Below, piece after piece: positions 9,250 through 17,687 of a stretch of DNA of 40,654 nucleotides (the first letter of the stretch is position 1; every line of letters begins with the position of its first letter). The stretch is from Gammaproteobacteria bacterium (GTDB lineage: Bacteria > Pseudomonadota > Gammaproteobacteria > JAJDYQ01), in assembly GCA_028289815.1 (NCBI GenBank), contig JAPYNQ010000055.1, positions 1-40,654 on the forward strand, read 5' to 3'. The translations under genes and the position numbers were made by a program. The notes under the pieces were generated by a model. The model did not search any database, was not told where the DNA came from, and saw only the letters and a list, made by a program, of their open reading frames with translations.

Positions 9250-9711
9250 CTATTTTTTATCGGAGAGTAATTTAACTATTGAAGCCGCCGGTTTGGATAA
9301 TCCTCTGACCAGCACTTTGCGTGCCACGCCGTTGTAATGTATAAATACCTCAGCATCGGGAATACCAAGCGCGCTGCGGGCTCGCTCAGGCCATTCTACC
9401 AACAATGTGCTGTCCCTTGATTGCTGCTCCCTGATGCCGAGGCAGTCAAGCTCATCAGGATTACTCAAGCGATAGATGTCCAGATGCAATACCCGGCGAC
9501 CGGAAAGCTCATAAGATTCGATTAGGGTATATGTCGGGCTTCGTACCACACCCCGGTATCCCAAAGTGCGCAAAAATCCTCTGACTAATGTTGTTTTTCC
9601 CGCCCCTAACTCTCCATACAGCAAAATCAGACCATGAAGCGAAGACAGCCGGCCCCCGAGTATCACCGTTGACTGCTCATCTGGCAAATATCGGATAAAT
9701 TCTTCAGGCAT
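9250..9711 (-). CDS. tsaE: tRNA t6A biosynthesis ATPase TsaE
   Basis: TsaE is the ATPase that supports the TsaB-TsaD complex in making N6-threonylcarbamoyladenosine at A37 of ANN-decoding tRNAs. The 153-residue product has the P-loop GELGAGKTTLVRG (about residues 33-45), the SPTYTLIESYE segment and the HLDIYRL Walker-B-like motif, all usual for the family. Its start overlaps the end of nnr by eight bases, which indicates translational coupling. The amidase gene follows after about 155 bases. This is the classical nnr-tsaE-amiB order. Confidence 0.95.
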   Translation of the reverse strand: MPEEFIRYLPDEQSTVILGGRLSSLHGLILLYGELGAGKTTLVRGFLRTLGYRGVVRSPTYTLIESYELSGRRVLHLDIYRLSNPDELDCLGIREQQSRDSTLLVEWPERARSALGIPDAEVFIHYNGVARKVLVRGLSKPAASIVKLLSDKK

Positions 9712-11176
9712 TGATTAGCTGACGTATGCAGGGTAACAGGTCACTTGCCAGCATACCACGTTCACCTCTCTGCCGCGTCTGCGTGTCCGCAGCACTGGCA
9801 TGCACCCAGACACCCAGTTCAACGGCATTGGCCATAGGTAGCCCCTGTGCCATGAGTGCGGCGATAACGCCTGAAAGTACATCGCCCATACCAGCACTCG
9901 CCATGCCCGGATTACCGGCGGCGCATACACTGATTTGCGGCGCAGCAATCAATGTTCCGGCTCCTTTGAGCAAGACAATTCCAGCATACTTTTCTTGGAG
10001 TTGTTTAACCGCTTGGTATCTGTCTGTATTTACCTCCCTTGTCGATACACCAAGCAAACGGCCGGCTTCCGCCGGATGAGGTGTCAGAACTCGGTTTTCG
10101 CAACAACAGGGTTCCCTTGCCAATAAATTTAGCGCGTCTGCGTCAAGCACAGCAGGTATATGCCTTTCCAGTACAGCATCAAGCAGTGACACTGCCCATT
10201 GGTCCTGACCCAAGCCAGGACCTATGACCACGGTAGTTGCTTTCCGGAGTAGTGGTCGCAAATCTGATTTTCCATTCACGCCATAAACCATCAACTCAGG
10301 ACAGGCGGCTACCGCGGCAACCATATGTTGCGCACGGGTAGCAATGCTGACCAACCCAGCACCACAACTCAAAGCAGCTTGGCCGGCAAGAATAACAGAA
10401 CCGGCCATCCCTGTGTTGCCACCTACTATGAGGACATGGCCGTTGTCGCCTTTATGTGCCGTCCTTGAACGAGGGCTCAGGGCGTGTCTGACCTCATCAC
10501 AGAGCAAGCGCCCTGCACCAGTAATCTGCCGGTAAACATTACCCGGCACACCCAGATCATCAAATAATACATCACCACAATAGTCCGGGGCATCGGCGGT
10601 AAAAAGTCCTTTCTTCATGCCAATAAACGATACGGTCATGCGGGCATGGATTGCAGCACCCATTACCCGACCAGTGTCAGCATGAATACCTGAGGGTATA
10701 TCAACCGAGACTATCGGTCGGGAGCTGGCATTGATACAGTTAACCGCGGCCAACCAATCTCCTTGCAGCTCACGTCGAATGCCTGTGCCCAGTAAGGCAT
10801 CAACAATCACATCGGTATCATGAACTATTCCAGAGGCGAACCGTTCAATTGCCACCCCCGAACTGCCCGCATCCTGCCAAGCCTGATGTGCGTCATCTGC
10901 CAATCCGGCGGGGTCAAAAAGATAATAGACATGTGCCGATATATTGTTTTCATGCGCTAGCTTGGCAATGACATAGCCGTCACCGGCATTATTGCCGGCA
11001 CCGCAAAAAACGGTTAGCTTCTTGGCGGTCGGCCATCGCTGTCGTATCTGTTCGAAAGCGATGCGACCGGCACGACACATGAGTTCGTATGCGGAAATTC
11101 CGGCATCTTCTATCGCCAGACGTTCAAGCTCTCTGAGTTGTTCGATTGAGTACAAGATACTTTTATTTGCGCTCAT
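9704..11176 (-). CDS. nnr: Bifunctional NAD(P)HX epimerase/dehydratase
   Basis: This is a repair enzyme for hydrated NAD(P)H. The N-terminal YjeF_N domain (about residues 1-215, with CGAGNNAGDGYVIAKLA) epimerises R- and S-NAD(P)HX. The C-terminal carbohydrate-kinase-like domain (about 225-490, with GNPGMASAGMGDVLSG) dehydrates the S form using ADP. At 490 residues it is the full fused form. The start at 11176 is 30 bases from the divergent queG start, so the two promoters share a very short region; a TATAAT lies only six bases upstream of this ATG on the minus strand. It is first in the nnr-tsaE-amiB operon. Confidence 0.95.
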   Translation of the reverse strand: MSANKSILYSIEQLRELERLAIEDAGISAYELMCRAGRIAFEQIRQRWPTAKKLTVFCGAGNNAGDGYVIAKLAHENNISAHVYYLFDPAGLADDAHQAWQDAGSSGVAIERFASGIVHDTDVIVDALLGTGIRRELQGDWLAAVNCINASSRPIVSVDIPSGIHADTGRVMGAAIHARMTVSFIGMKKGLFTADAPDYCGDVLFDDLGVPGNVYRQITGAGRLLCDEVRHALSPRSRTAHKGDNGHVLIVGGNTGMAGSVILAGQAALSCGAGLVSIATRAQHMVAAVAACPELMVYGVNGKSDLRPLLRKATTVVIGPGLGQDQWAVSLLDAVLERHIPAVLDADALNLLAREPCCCENRVLTPHPAEAGRLLGVSTREVNTDRYQAVKQLQEKYAGIVLLKGAGTLIAAPQISVCAAGNPGMASAGMGDVLSGVIAALMAQGLPMANAVELGVWVHASAADTQTRQRGERGMLASDLLPCIRQLINA

Positions 11177-11206
11177 CCGCCCATTATAGCGTTACAATTC
11201 CCAGCT

Positions 11207-12277
11207 ATGTCTTCCATACCACATCGCTGGAAACGGCTCGCAAAGCAAATCAAACAATTTGGTAGAAAACTTGGACTTCAGCAGGTCGGCATTACAGATA
11301 CCGAACTGACAGCGAGTGAGACCCACCTGCTGCAATGGCTCAAAGATAACCGTCACGGCGATATGGACTGGATGGCACGATACACCGATAAGCGCACTCA
11401 ACCAGATAAACTGGTTAAAAATACGATCCGCATTATCAGTGCCCGCCTTGACTATCTGCCCGCCGATTGTCAGGATATGGAGTCCATCCTGTCTCAGCAG
11501 GACAAAGCCTATATCTCCCGCTATGCACTGGGCCGCGATTATCACAAGCTGATGCGGCACCGGCTACAGAAACTTGCACGATACGTAGAAAAGCAGGTCG
11601 GTGCCTTTGGTTACCGGGTATTTGCCGATAGTGCCCCGGTTATGGAAAAGCCACTGGCAGAGAAAGCCGGCCTTGGCTGGATGGGGAAGCATACCAATCT
11701 GCTGAATAAGCAAGCGGGCTCCTGGTTTTTTCTGGGTGAAATCTACGTTGACCTACCGCTGCCTGTTGATAAGCCCTCACAGAAACACTGTGGCAGCTGT
11801 CAGATCTGTATGGATATCTGTCCCACCCGTGCTATTACAGCTCCCTATCAGCTTGATCCCCGATTGTGCATCTCCTATTTGACTATAGAACACAAAGGTT
11901 CCATACCACCTGCACTGCGGCCCCTTATCGGTAATCGTGTATATGGCTGCGACGACTGCCAGATTTATTGCCCTTGGAACCGCTTTGCCGACTATACGGG
12001 TGAAACCAGTTTTCATCCACGTCACCGCTTGGACGACATTACCTTGTTGGAATTGTTTGCATGGGATGAAGAGACTTTTTTGAAGAAAACAGAGGGTTCG
12101 GCCATACGCCGGATTGGCCATGAACGCTGGCTGCGAAATATCGCCGTGGCACTAGGTAATTGCCAAAGCAACAAAGAGGAAATTACTACGATTCTGGAAG
12201 CAAAGTCGCAGGATGCCTCGGAGCTTGTAAAGGAGCATATTAATTGGGCCTTAGCAAATATCCGGCGTTTGGTATAG
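11207..12277 (+). CDS. queG: Epoxyqueuosine reductase
   Basis: QueG catalyses the last step of queuosine synthesis on tRNA, reducing epoxyqueuosine with a cobalamin cofactor and two 4Fe-4S clusters. The cluster motifs are CGSCQICMDICPT and CDDCQIYCPW; the cofactor/active-site region FADSAPVMEKPLAEKAGLGW carries the conserved Asp. Length of 356 residues is normal. It is divergent from nnr, the usual gammaproteobacterial arrangement. The ATG at 11207 fits the family start. Confidence 0.96.
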   Translation: MSSIPHRWKRLAKQIKQFGRKLGLQQVGITDTELTASETHLLQWLKDNRHGDMDWMARYTDKRTQPDKLVKNTIRIISARLDYLPADCQDMESILSQQDKAYISRYALGRDYHKLMRHRLQKLARYVEKQVGAFGYRVFADSAPVMEKPLAEKAGLGWMGKHTNLLNKQAGSWFFLGEIYVDLPLPVDKPSQKHCGSCQICMDICPTRAITAPYQLDPRLCISYLTIEHKGSIPPALRPLIGNRVYGCDDCQIYCPWNRFADYTGETSFHPRHRLDDITLLELFAWDEETFLKKTEGSAIRRIGHERWLRNIAVALGNCQSNKEEITTILEAKSQDASELVKEHINWALANIRRLV

Positions 12278-12311
12278 TTCACTCCCCCCGATCCATATAA
12301 CTGATAAACCG

Positions 12312-12914
12312 ATGAAAAAGCTTGTCCTGCTATCAATGGCTGCCTTTTTGGCAGGCTGTGCCACCGCCCCACCCCGAAACCAGGAGAATGCTTGTGCCAT
12401 CTTCAGAGAAAAAGGCGACTGGTATAAAGCGTCAGCCGATGTGGAGAAAAAATATGGCCTGCCCTTGCAAGTACAACTGGCTATTATGCGCCAGGAATCA
12501 AGCTTCCGGCATGATGCAAAACCACCACGAGAGACCTTTCTGGGCGTCCCGCTGTGGTGGAGAAAATCCAGCGCCTACGGCTATGCCCAAGTCAAAGATG
12601 AAACATGGGACTGGTATAAGAGTAAAACGGGCAACTGGCTGGCCAGCCGCGACGATTATCAGGATGCGGTTGATTTTATGGGCTGGTACACCTCTATCAG
12701 CCAACGAACTTTAGGTATCTCGAAGTGGGATGCCTATAACCAGTATCTGGCCTACCATGAAGGCCACGGCGGTTGGAAACGCAAAACCTACAAAAAAAAG
12801 CCTTGGCTGATCAAAGTAGCTCGCAAAGTTGACCGCCATGCAAAAACATATGCCTCACAGCTCAAAGCATGTCGCCCCAGCTCGAGTGGTAGTTCATCTT
12901 GGTGGCCGTTTTAG
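12312..12914 (+). CDS. SLT-type lytic transglycosylase-like lipoprotein
   Basis: The 200-residue product has a lipoprotein signal with lipobox LAGC (Cys16), so it should be anchored in the outer or inner membrane. The body contains MRQESSFRHDAK, with the catalytic Glu context of SLT transglycosylases (family usually has RQES.F.P.A.S), followed by SAYGYAQVKDETWDWY in place of the usual GLMQL block, and YNQYLAYHEGHGGW. It is a divergent SLT-fold peptidoglycan hydrolase. The tail is low-complexity (SSSGSSSWW). It lies 34 bases after queG and could be co-transcribed. Confidence 0.8.
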   Translation: MKKLVLLSMAAFLAGCATAPPRNQENACAIFREKGDWYKASADVEKKYGLPLQVQLAIMRQESSFRHDAKPPRETFLGVPLWWRKSSAYGYAQVKDETWDWYKSKTGNWLASRDDYQDAVDFMGWYTSISQRTLGISKWDAYNQYLAYHEGHGGWKRKTYKKKPWLIKVARKVDRHAKTYASQLKACRPSSSGSSSWWPF

Positions 12915-12937
12915 CAAATTACTGGTAGTGTATCAGC

Positions 12938-13406
12938 TTGACTGTTGTGGGTAGTTTTTTCATTTCTCACTCCTTCGTGCCGGATTGCCTGCCCGTAGCA
13001 GACAATGAGTCCAGATGCGCACTCACTCCGGAGAGATCTTTGGGTAACAACTATACAGCTAATGCGGCCAAACTGAATACGCGAACGGGTCAAGGGCTCG
13101 TCATTGAAGGCAGGGTACTATCAATTTATGAATGCTCCCCCCATTGAAGATGCCGTCATAGCAATCTGGTCTGCCGGTGATGATGGTAGAGACGATGACA
13201 GACTTCGTGTTTACACCATGATCTTGCCCAACGGTTCATACCAATTTGAAACAGAATGGCCGAATATACCGAATATACCGATACCGCATGTGCATTTTAT
13301 CGTTTCTGCGGGTGGCTATAAGCGCCTGATTACACAGTGGATTACGGAGGAAAAGGTCAGCACAACAATCTCTGATCTGGTACTGGAACCTGCATTGAGG
13401 TTTTAA
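12938..13406 (+). pseudogene. Intradiol ring-cleavage dioxygenase-like gene, frameshifted
   Basis: Two overlapping frames join into one intradiol-dioxygenase-like protein if one C is removed from the C6 run at 13137-13142. The first frame (TTG at 12938 or GTG at 12947) gives CALTPERSLGNNY and GQGLVIEGRVL; the second gives DAVIAIWSAGDDG, NGSYQFETEWP and PHVHFIVSAGGYKRLITQW. The order matches the catechol/protocatechuate dioxygenase fold, and PHVHF supplies the two iron-binding histidines. The restored protein of about 155 residues is short for the family but similar to small secreted intradiol-like proteins. A homopolymer read error cannot be excluded. Confidence 0.7.
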
Positions 13407-13533
13407 CAACCTGTTAACCCCGGCGTATTGTAGCAACACCAGATTGTACCCCTTTAGCAATGCGGCTGTACTGCTTTTACTTCGCATTCAGGTTGTGGAA
13501 TAACCGTCAGTCACCGCTAACAAACCATTGATT

Positions 13534-15477
13534 ATGCAAAACCCAATTTACATTTTATGCCTTTCGGCCCTGATCGTGCCACTAGCCATAGCCAATACTG
13601 ACAGTAATCGCCAGAACTTTCTGACCGCCGAAAAAGCCCTGAACAGGGGTGATCAAAAAACCTGGAAACGCTTGCAGCCAAAGCTTAAACATTACCCTCT
13701 GTATGCCGACCTGCTTTTCAAGCAGGCTCTACAAAAAATCACTAAGGCAACTACAGTCCAGGTGGAACAGGCACTGTCGGATCTGCAAAACACACCATTG
13801 TACAAAACCTATCTAAAAAGCTGGTTGCAACGCTTGGCGAATCAACGTCAATGGAAAAATTATGTAAAATACTATGAAGTCGATCTTGGCAATCGTTATC
13901 AGTGCCATTATGCCGATGCCCTGTACCGTACTGGCAGGCCGGAAGAAGCGTTTAATGAAGCCAGATCCTTATGGCTGGTAGGCAAATCCCAGAATAGCCA
14001 CTGCGATCCGGTGTTTGCCGCAATGAAAAAATATGGCCAACTCAGCAATGCGCTGATCTGGGAGCGCATTGGACTAGCCATGCGCAAAGGGCAGGTTTCA
14101 CTGGTTAAATATCTTCGCAAATCATTACCTCAATATGAGCAAGGCTTGGTATCTGACTGGCTAAAAATACGTGACAAGCCAGAGCGTATCCTAGAAAAAA
14201 AATATATCGAATCTGAAGTCCCGCGCATTCAGGAATTTGTTGTTTATGGTATTAAACGCATCGCCCTGTTCGAAGCTGATAAGGCGTTACAGGAATGGAC
14301 AAAAATCAAATCAAAGGTACGTCTTTCCGAAGCCGATAAACGTGATATTGAACGTTATATCGCATTACGCATGACCACCCAGCGGCTGGATGGTGCGGTT
14401 GATCAGCATAGAATTATCCCGGAACCCGATAAGGAAATACTGGAATGGGGTGTGCGAGCAGCAATCCGTGAAGCCGATATGAAATCGATTACTCAGTTTA
14501 TAGACCAGATGGGCGACATCACTACCCTGCATGATCGGTGGAAATTCTGGAAGGCAGAATCTGCCGCAAACACAGGCGATCATGCTACCGCCGATACATT
14601 ATTTCACACCTTGGCGGTGGGCCGCGGCTATCACAATTTTCTTGCTGCAGATAAAGTCAATCTCCCCTACCGATTTAATCACAAGCCATTGCAATATGAA
14701 GATACAGAAATCCGCCATTTGCAAAATCATTATAATGTACGACGTGCCGAAGAATTTTATGCTATGGATCGCATTAATGAAGCGCGTCGCGAATGGTATT
14801 ACCTGATAAAGCAGTTCGGCGATGAAGACCGACAAAAGCTGACATATATCCAAAAGCAATGGGGCTGGCACTCACAAGCTGTTATGACCATCGCCACTAC
14901 CGACTATTATGATGATCTGAACATACGATTTCCTGTTGTTTTTAAGAATGAAATCAAAGCAGCGATAACTAAGAATAATCTAGATATTGCCTGGATTATG
15001 GCACTTGTACGCCAAGAAAGTGCCTTCCAAAGAGATGCGCGTTCACATGCCGGCGCACGAGGACTGATGCAGCTCATGCCAGCCACTAGCCAGTACGTTG
15101 CCAAGATGCTTGGAATACGTAAGCCCAAACTGCATGATCTGTATCAACCGAAAATAAACATAAATCTGGGCACCGCATACCTTAAAACCAATCTGGCAAG
15201 ATTCGGCGATAACAAGGTATTGGCTACAGCGGCTTATAACGCCGGCCCCGGGCGAGTAAAAAAATGGCTACCTGCTGCAGGTACCATGCAGGCATATGCC
15301 TGGGCTGAAACCATACCTTTCAAAGAGACAAGAAATTATGTGCAGCGCGTCATGTCTTATGCGGCTATTTATGACAACAGGTTTGGTGTGGATGTTAAGC
15401 GCCTCGCTCAGCGCATGAGGGTTATCCGCAATATGGCAGATAACTCATCAAATCCAAAGAAAAAAGATAAAATATGA
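13534..15477 (+). CDS. slt: Soluble lytic murein transglycosylase
   Basis: This periplasmic exo-lytic transglycosylase makes 1,6-anhydromuropeptides. The product of about 647 residues has a signal peptide (IYILCLSALIVPLAIA), a long alpha-helical superhelical U/L region, and a C-terminal SLT catalytic domain with ALVRQESAFQRDARSHAGAR (catalytic Glu) and GLMQLMPATSQ, then AAYNAGPGRVKKWL. The length agrees with E. coli Slt70. The ATG at 13534 is used because it leads directly into the signal peptide; TTG at 13528 would add two residues. It ends about 50 bases from the 3' end of the convergent tRNA-Leu gene. Confidence 0.93.
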   Translation: MQNPIYILCLSALIVPLAIANTDSNRQNFLTAEKALNRGDQKTWKRLQPKLKHYPLYADLLFKQALQKITKATTVQVEQALSDLQNTPLYKTYLKSWLQRLANQRQWKNYVKYYEVDLGNRYQCHYADALYRTGRPEEAFNEARSLWLVGKSQNSHCDPVFAAMKKYGQLSNALIWERIGLAMRKGQVSLVKYLRKSLPQYEQGLVSDWLKIRDKPERILEKKYIESEVPRIQEFVVYGIKRIALFEADKALQEWTKIKSKVRLSEADKRDIERYIALRMTTQRLDGAVDQHRIIPEPDKEILEWGVRAAIREADMKSITQFIDQMGDITTLHDRWKFWKAESAANTGDHATADTLFHTLAVGRGYHNFLAADKVNLPYRFNHKPLQYEDTEIRHLQNHYNVRRAEEFYAMDRINEARREWYYLIKQFGDEDRQKLTYIQKQWGWHSQAVMTIATTDYYDDLNIRFPVVFKNEIKAAITKNNLDIAWIMALVRQESAFQRDARSHAGARGLMQLMPATSQYVAKMLGIRKPKLHDLYQPKININLGTAYLKTNLARFGDNKVLATAAYNAGPGRVKKWLPAAGTMQAYAWAETIPFKETRNYVQRVMSYAAIYDNRFGVDVKRLAQRMRVIRNMADNSSNPKKKDKI

Positions 15478-15526
15478 AAATCGCACTAAATTATCGGCAT
15501 GCTCCTCGTAAGCGGCACATTAATTA

Positions 15527-15613
15527 TGGTGCCCGGAGCCGGAATCGAACCGGCACGGGGTTACCCCCGAGGGATTTTAAGTCCCTTGCGTCTACCAATT
15601 TCACCACCCGGGC
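15527..15613 (-). tRNA. leuZ: tRNA-Leu (UAA)
   Basis: On the minus strand the gene starts GCCCGGGTGGTGAAATTGG and ends TCCGGGCACCA, so CCA is encoded. The acceptor stem pairs fully (one G-U), the anticodon loop contains TAA flanked by CT and AA, and an extended variable arm makes it a class II tRNA of 87 bases. It is last of three tRNAs in the same order as the E. coli glyW-cysT-leuZ cluster. Confidence 0.95.
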
Positions 15614-15662
15614 AGGAGAATTGAGAATAAGGCCTTAACACACCACAAGAGGGATAAAGATA

Positions 15663-15736
15663 TGGAGGCTGAGGGCGGAATCGAACCGCCGTACACGGCT
15701 TTGCAGGCCGCTGCATAACCACTCTGCCACTCAGCC
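15663..15736 (-). tRNA. cysT: tRNA-Cys (GCA)
   Basis: This minus-strand gene starts GGCTGAGTGGCAGAGTGG and ends CCTCAGCCTCCA. The anticodon loop CCTGCAAAGCC gives GCA; the T arm is GGTTCGATTCC. It is 74 bases including an encoded CCA and lies in the middle of the Gly-Cys-Leu cluster. Confidence 0.96.
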
Positions 15737-15791
15737 AGATAGTAATTACCTATTCTCAGGAAGCTCCGACTAATTCAAAACCTTTCTAATC

Positions 15792-15816
15792 AAAAAGCCC
15801 CGGCATAACCGGGGCT
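15792..15816 (-). terminator. Intrinsic terminator between tRNA-Gly and tRNA-Cys
   Basis: On the minus strand AGCCCCGG, a 5-base loop TTATG and CCGGGGCT are followed by a T run (TTTTTG). The eight-base GC-rich stem plus T tract is a textbook rho-independent terminator. It lies directly after tRNA-Gly, so either it attenuates transcription into tRNA-Cys and tRNA-Leu or the latter two have another promoter. Confidence 0.8.
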
Positions 15817-15824
15817 CTGGCATC

Positions 15825-15900
15825 TGGAGCGGGAAACGAGATTCGAACTCGCGACCCCAACCTTGGCAAGGTTGTGCTCTACCAACTGAGCTATTCCCGC
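15825..15900 (-). tRNA. glyW: tRNA-Gly (GCC)
   Basis: This minus-strand gene starts GCGGGAATAGCTCAGTTGG and ends TTTCCCGCTCCA. The anticodon loop CCTTGCCAAGG gives GCC. It is 76 bases with encoded CCA and a standard cloverleaf. It is the first of the Gly-Cys-Leu cluster. Confidence 0.97.
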
Positions 15901-15913
15901 AAGTAGCAAGATA

Positions 15914-15941
15914 ATTCTACAACACAACGACAAACTGTCAA
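15914..15941 (-). promoter_or_regulatory. Promoter of the tRNA cluster
   Basis: On the minus strand TTGACA (15936-15941) is followed after 16 bases by TAGAAT (15914-15919), about 14 bases before the tRNA-Gly 5' end. The near-consensus hexamers and short leader fit a strong tRNA promoter. Confidence 0.75.
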
Positions 15942-16199
15942 ACACGTTTTATGAGTCCACCACAAACAACTTTTTTGGTTACGGTTTGATCATATACTGC
16001 GCAGGGGCCTGTAATCCCGAACATCTGTATGACCAAATACCATTGTATTGAATCAGCCAGCTGTCTGTTAAAAAACGTCAGGTCAGTGAACAGCAGGCTC
16101 TCATAGAAACTCACGAACTATTCTTGAGCATTGCGCTCGAAGCACTCGCAAATAACATTCATTACTGTGGAACTTGGGATGAATCCATATGACGTTCCC

Positions 16200-16677
16200 C
16201 CCAAATTTAGTACCAATGCTAAAGCGAGTTTTTCCGATAGGCTAGAGAAGTATCATGGCTTGGAAGTGGCGGAAGCTAAACGCCTGCGGCACCTAGAGGT
16301 CCATAACAGCAAGCTCAAGAGGCTATTGGCTTAATCGGCGATGAGGTGTGAGGCTTTGCGCGACGTGTTATCAAAAAAGTGGTAAAGCCCGTTCAGCGCA
16401 CACAGATTGTCGAGAATCTGGTGGGCGCGGGTCCGCACAGTGAGCGCACATCTTGCGAACTGGTCGGTATCAGTCGCAGTGCCGGCAAGCCCATCACAAT
16501 GGCGCACTCAAGGCAGCGTTATTGGGCAAAGCAGTATCCGCATTATGGTTATAAGATGTTCATGCACTCCTTAAGCAGGAAAGACTGGTCGTCAATCTGA
16601 AGCGCACGTATAGGCTTTATAAGGCACTCGGACTTGAATTGAGAACCAAACATCGCGAGCAGATCTACCGTCCCTGA
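16200..16677 (+). pseudogene. IS3-family transposase remnant (orfA and orfB scraps)
   Basis: The first frame gives KYHGLEVAEAKRLRHLE and HNSKLKRLLA, the leucine-zipper end of IS3 orfA. An in-frame TAA replaces one residue, and the frame continues as EALRDVLSKK, the end of orfA. A second frame from about 16376 gives VKPVQRTQIVENLV, SERTSCELVGISRSA and YPHYGYKM, the start of orfB. A further frame change gives LVVNLKRTYRLYKALGLELR before a stop at 16675-16677. The DDE core is missing. The remnant separates pgsA from the tRNA cluster, a pair usually adjacent in gammaproteobacteria, so insertion followed by decay is inferred. Confidence 0.8.
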
Positions 16678-17003
16678 TGTGTTGCCTTGTCCATTGCGGC
16701 CGACGCGCCTGACGGGGCGGCTTGAGCATCTCTACATTCTCCAATGCTTCCAGGCGATGGGTTGTTTGTTACTAACCGCCCAACTTTTGCATGAGCTTAT
16801 CCACAGGCTTCTTATCTGCATTGTGTTGTCGTTTGTGTATTTAGTCGGCAAAAACAAACACACAAACTACCCAATCTTGTATCCGCTACAAAGAGTCTCA
16901 CAGGTTACTGAACCCGAACGGCACATTTACCACTTAGACAAGCCATGAAAATCATAGCCTCTTTAACGGGCCGTTAAAATTTGATCAGGCGAGTATGAGA
17001 TCA
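16678..17003. other. Non-coding stretch with a perfect short palindrome
   Basis: No gene is recognised between the IS3 remnant and the pgsA terminator; an open frame of about 89 codons here has no gene-like features and is not called. A perfect palindrome, TTTAACGG-G-CCGTTAAA, sits at 16962-16978. It is not followed by a T tract on either strand. Confidence 0.45.
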
Positions 17004-17034
17004 GGAAAAAGCCGCTGAGAAAGCGCAGCTTTTC
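17004..17034 (-). terminator. Probable terminator of uvrC-pgsA
   Basis: On the minus strand AAAAGCTGC, a loop of about nine bases and GCGGCTTTTT form a hairpin with a short T tract, about 80 bases after the pgsA stop. The stem is six base pairs with one G-U and is extended by the A/T tracts. The call is moderate because the stem is short. Confidence 0.55.
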
Positions 17035-17111
17035 CAAGGCAAATTAAGTATTTCCAAACTATTCTTAACACAGAACTGCAACAACCTGCCAGACAAATAA
17101 CAGAATACTCA

Positions 17112-17672
17112 CTATGAGCTACTTTTTAAGGCCGGCCACGCTGCCATCAGGTAGCACATCATCGACCATAACGTTAGTATCACAGCAATGTAAAGAACGA
17201 CCAGCCCCACTAAATAAGCGGGTATACCCGCAATGGGACCTTGATACAGTAGAAGTATGACCGCGATCATTTGGGCCGCGGTCTTTACCTTACCAGTCCA
17301 GGACACTGCGACGCTGGTTTGCTTCCCTATTTCTGCCATCCATTCACGGAGAGCTGAGATGGTGATTTCCCGACCGACAATAACAACTGTCGATAACATC
17401 AGCAGAAGTGAAGGGTCCTGTTGCAACAATATAATCAAAGCCGTAGCAATCATCAGTTTATCCGCGACCGGATCCAGAAATGCGCCAAACCGCGAGGTCA
17501 TTGCCAATTTCCTCGCCAGATATCCATCCAGCCAGTCACTGAGTGCCGCGAGCACAAAAACGACGGCAGCAATGGCTCTGGCCCCCGGAATCGGCAAATA
17601 GAATACAGCGATCAACGTCGGTATCAGCACGATCCTGAACAATGTCAGTATTGTCGGCACATTTAGTTCCAT
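17112..17672 (-). CDS. pgsA: CDP-diacylglycerol-glycerol-3-phosphate phosphatidyltransferase
   Basis: PgsA makes phosphatidylglycerol phosphate, the committed step to phosphatidylglycerol and cardiolipin, in the inner membrane. The CDP-alcohol phosphatidyltransferase motif DWLDGYLARKLAMTSRFGAF and the following LDPVADK supply the D-x2-D-G-x2-A-R-x8-G-x3-D-x3-D signature. Several hydrophobic helices cover the 186 residues, the normal length. It starts 15 bases after the uvrC stop, and uvrC-pgsA coupling is conserved in gammaproteobacteria. Confidence 0.96.
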   Translation of the reverse strand: MELNVPTILTLFRIVLIPTLIAVFYLPIPGARAIAAVVFVLAALSDWLDGYLARKLAMTSRFGAFLDPVADKLMIATALIILLQQDPSLLLMLSTVVIVGREITISALREWMAEIGKQTSVAVSWTGKVKTAAQMIAVILLLYQGPIAGIPAYLVGLVVLYIAVILTLWSMMCYLMAAWPALKSSS

Positions 17673-17687
17673 GTGCTGGTCCGACCG

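Noticed and set aside
16679-16948. 89-codon frame after the IS3 remnant
   Set aside because: Its composition is unlike a real protein, and it has no ribosome site; it is probably chance in decayed DNA.
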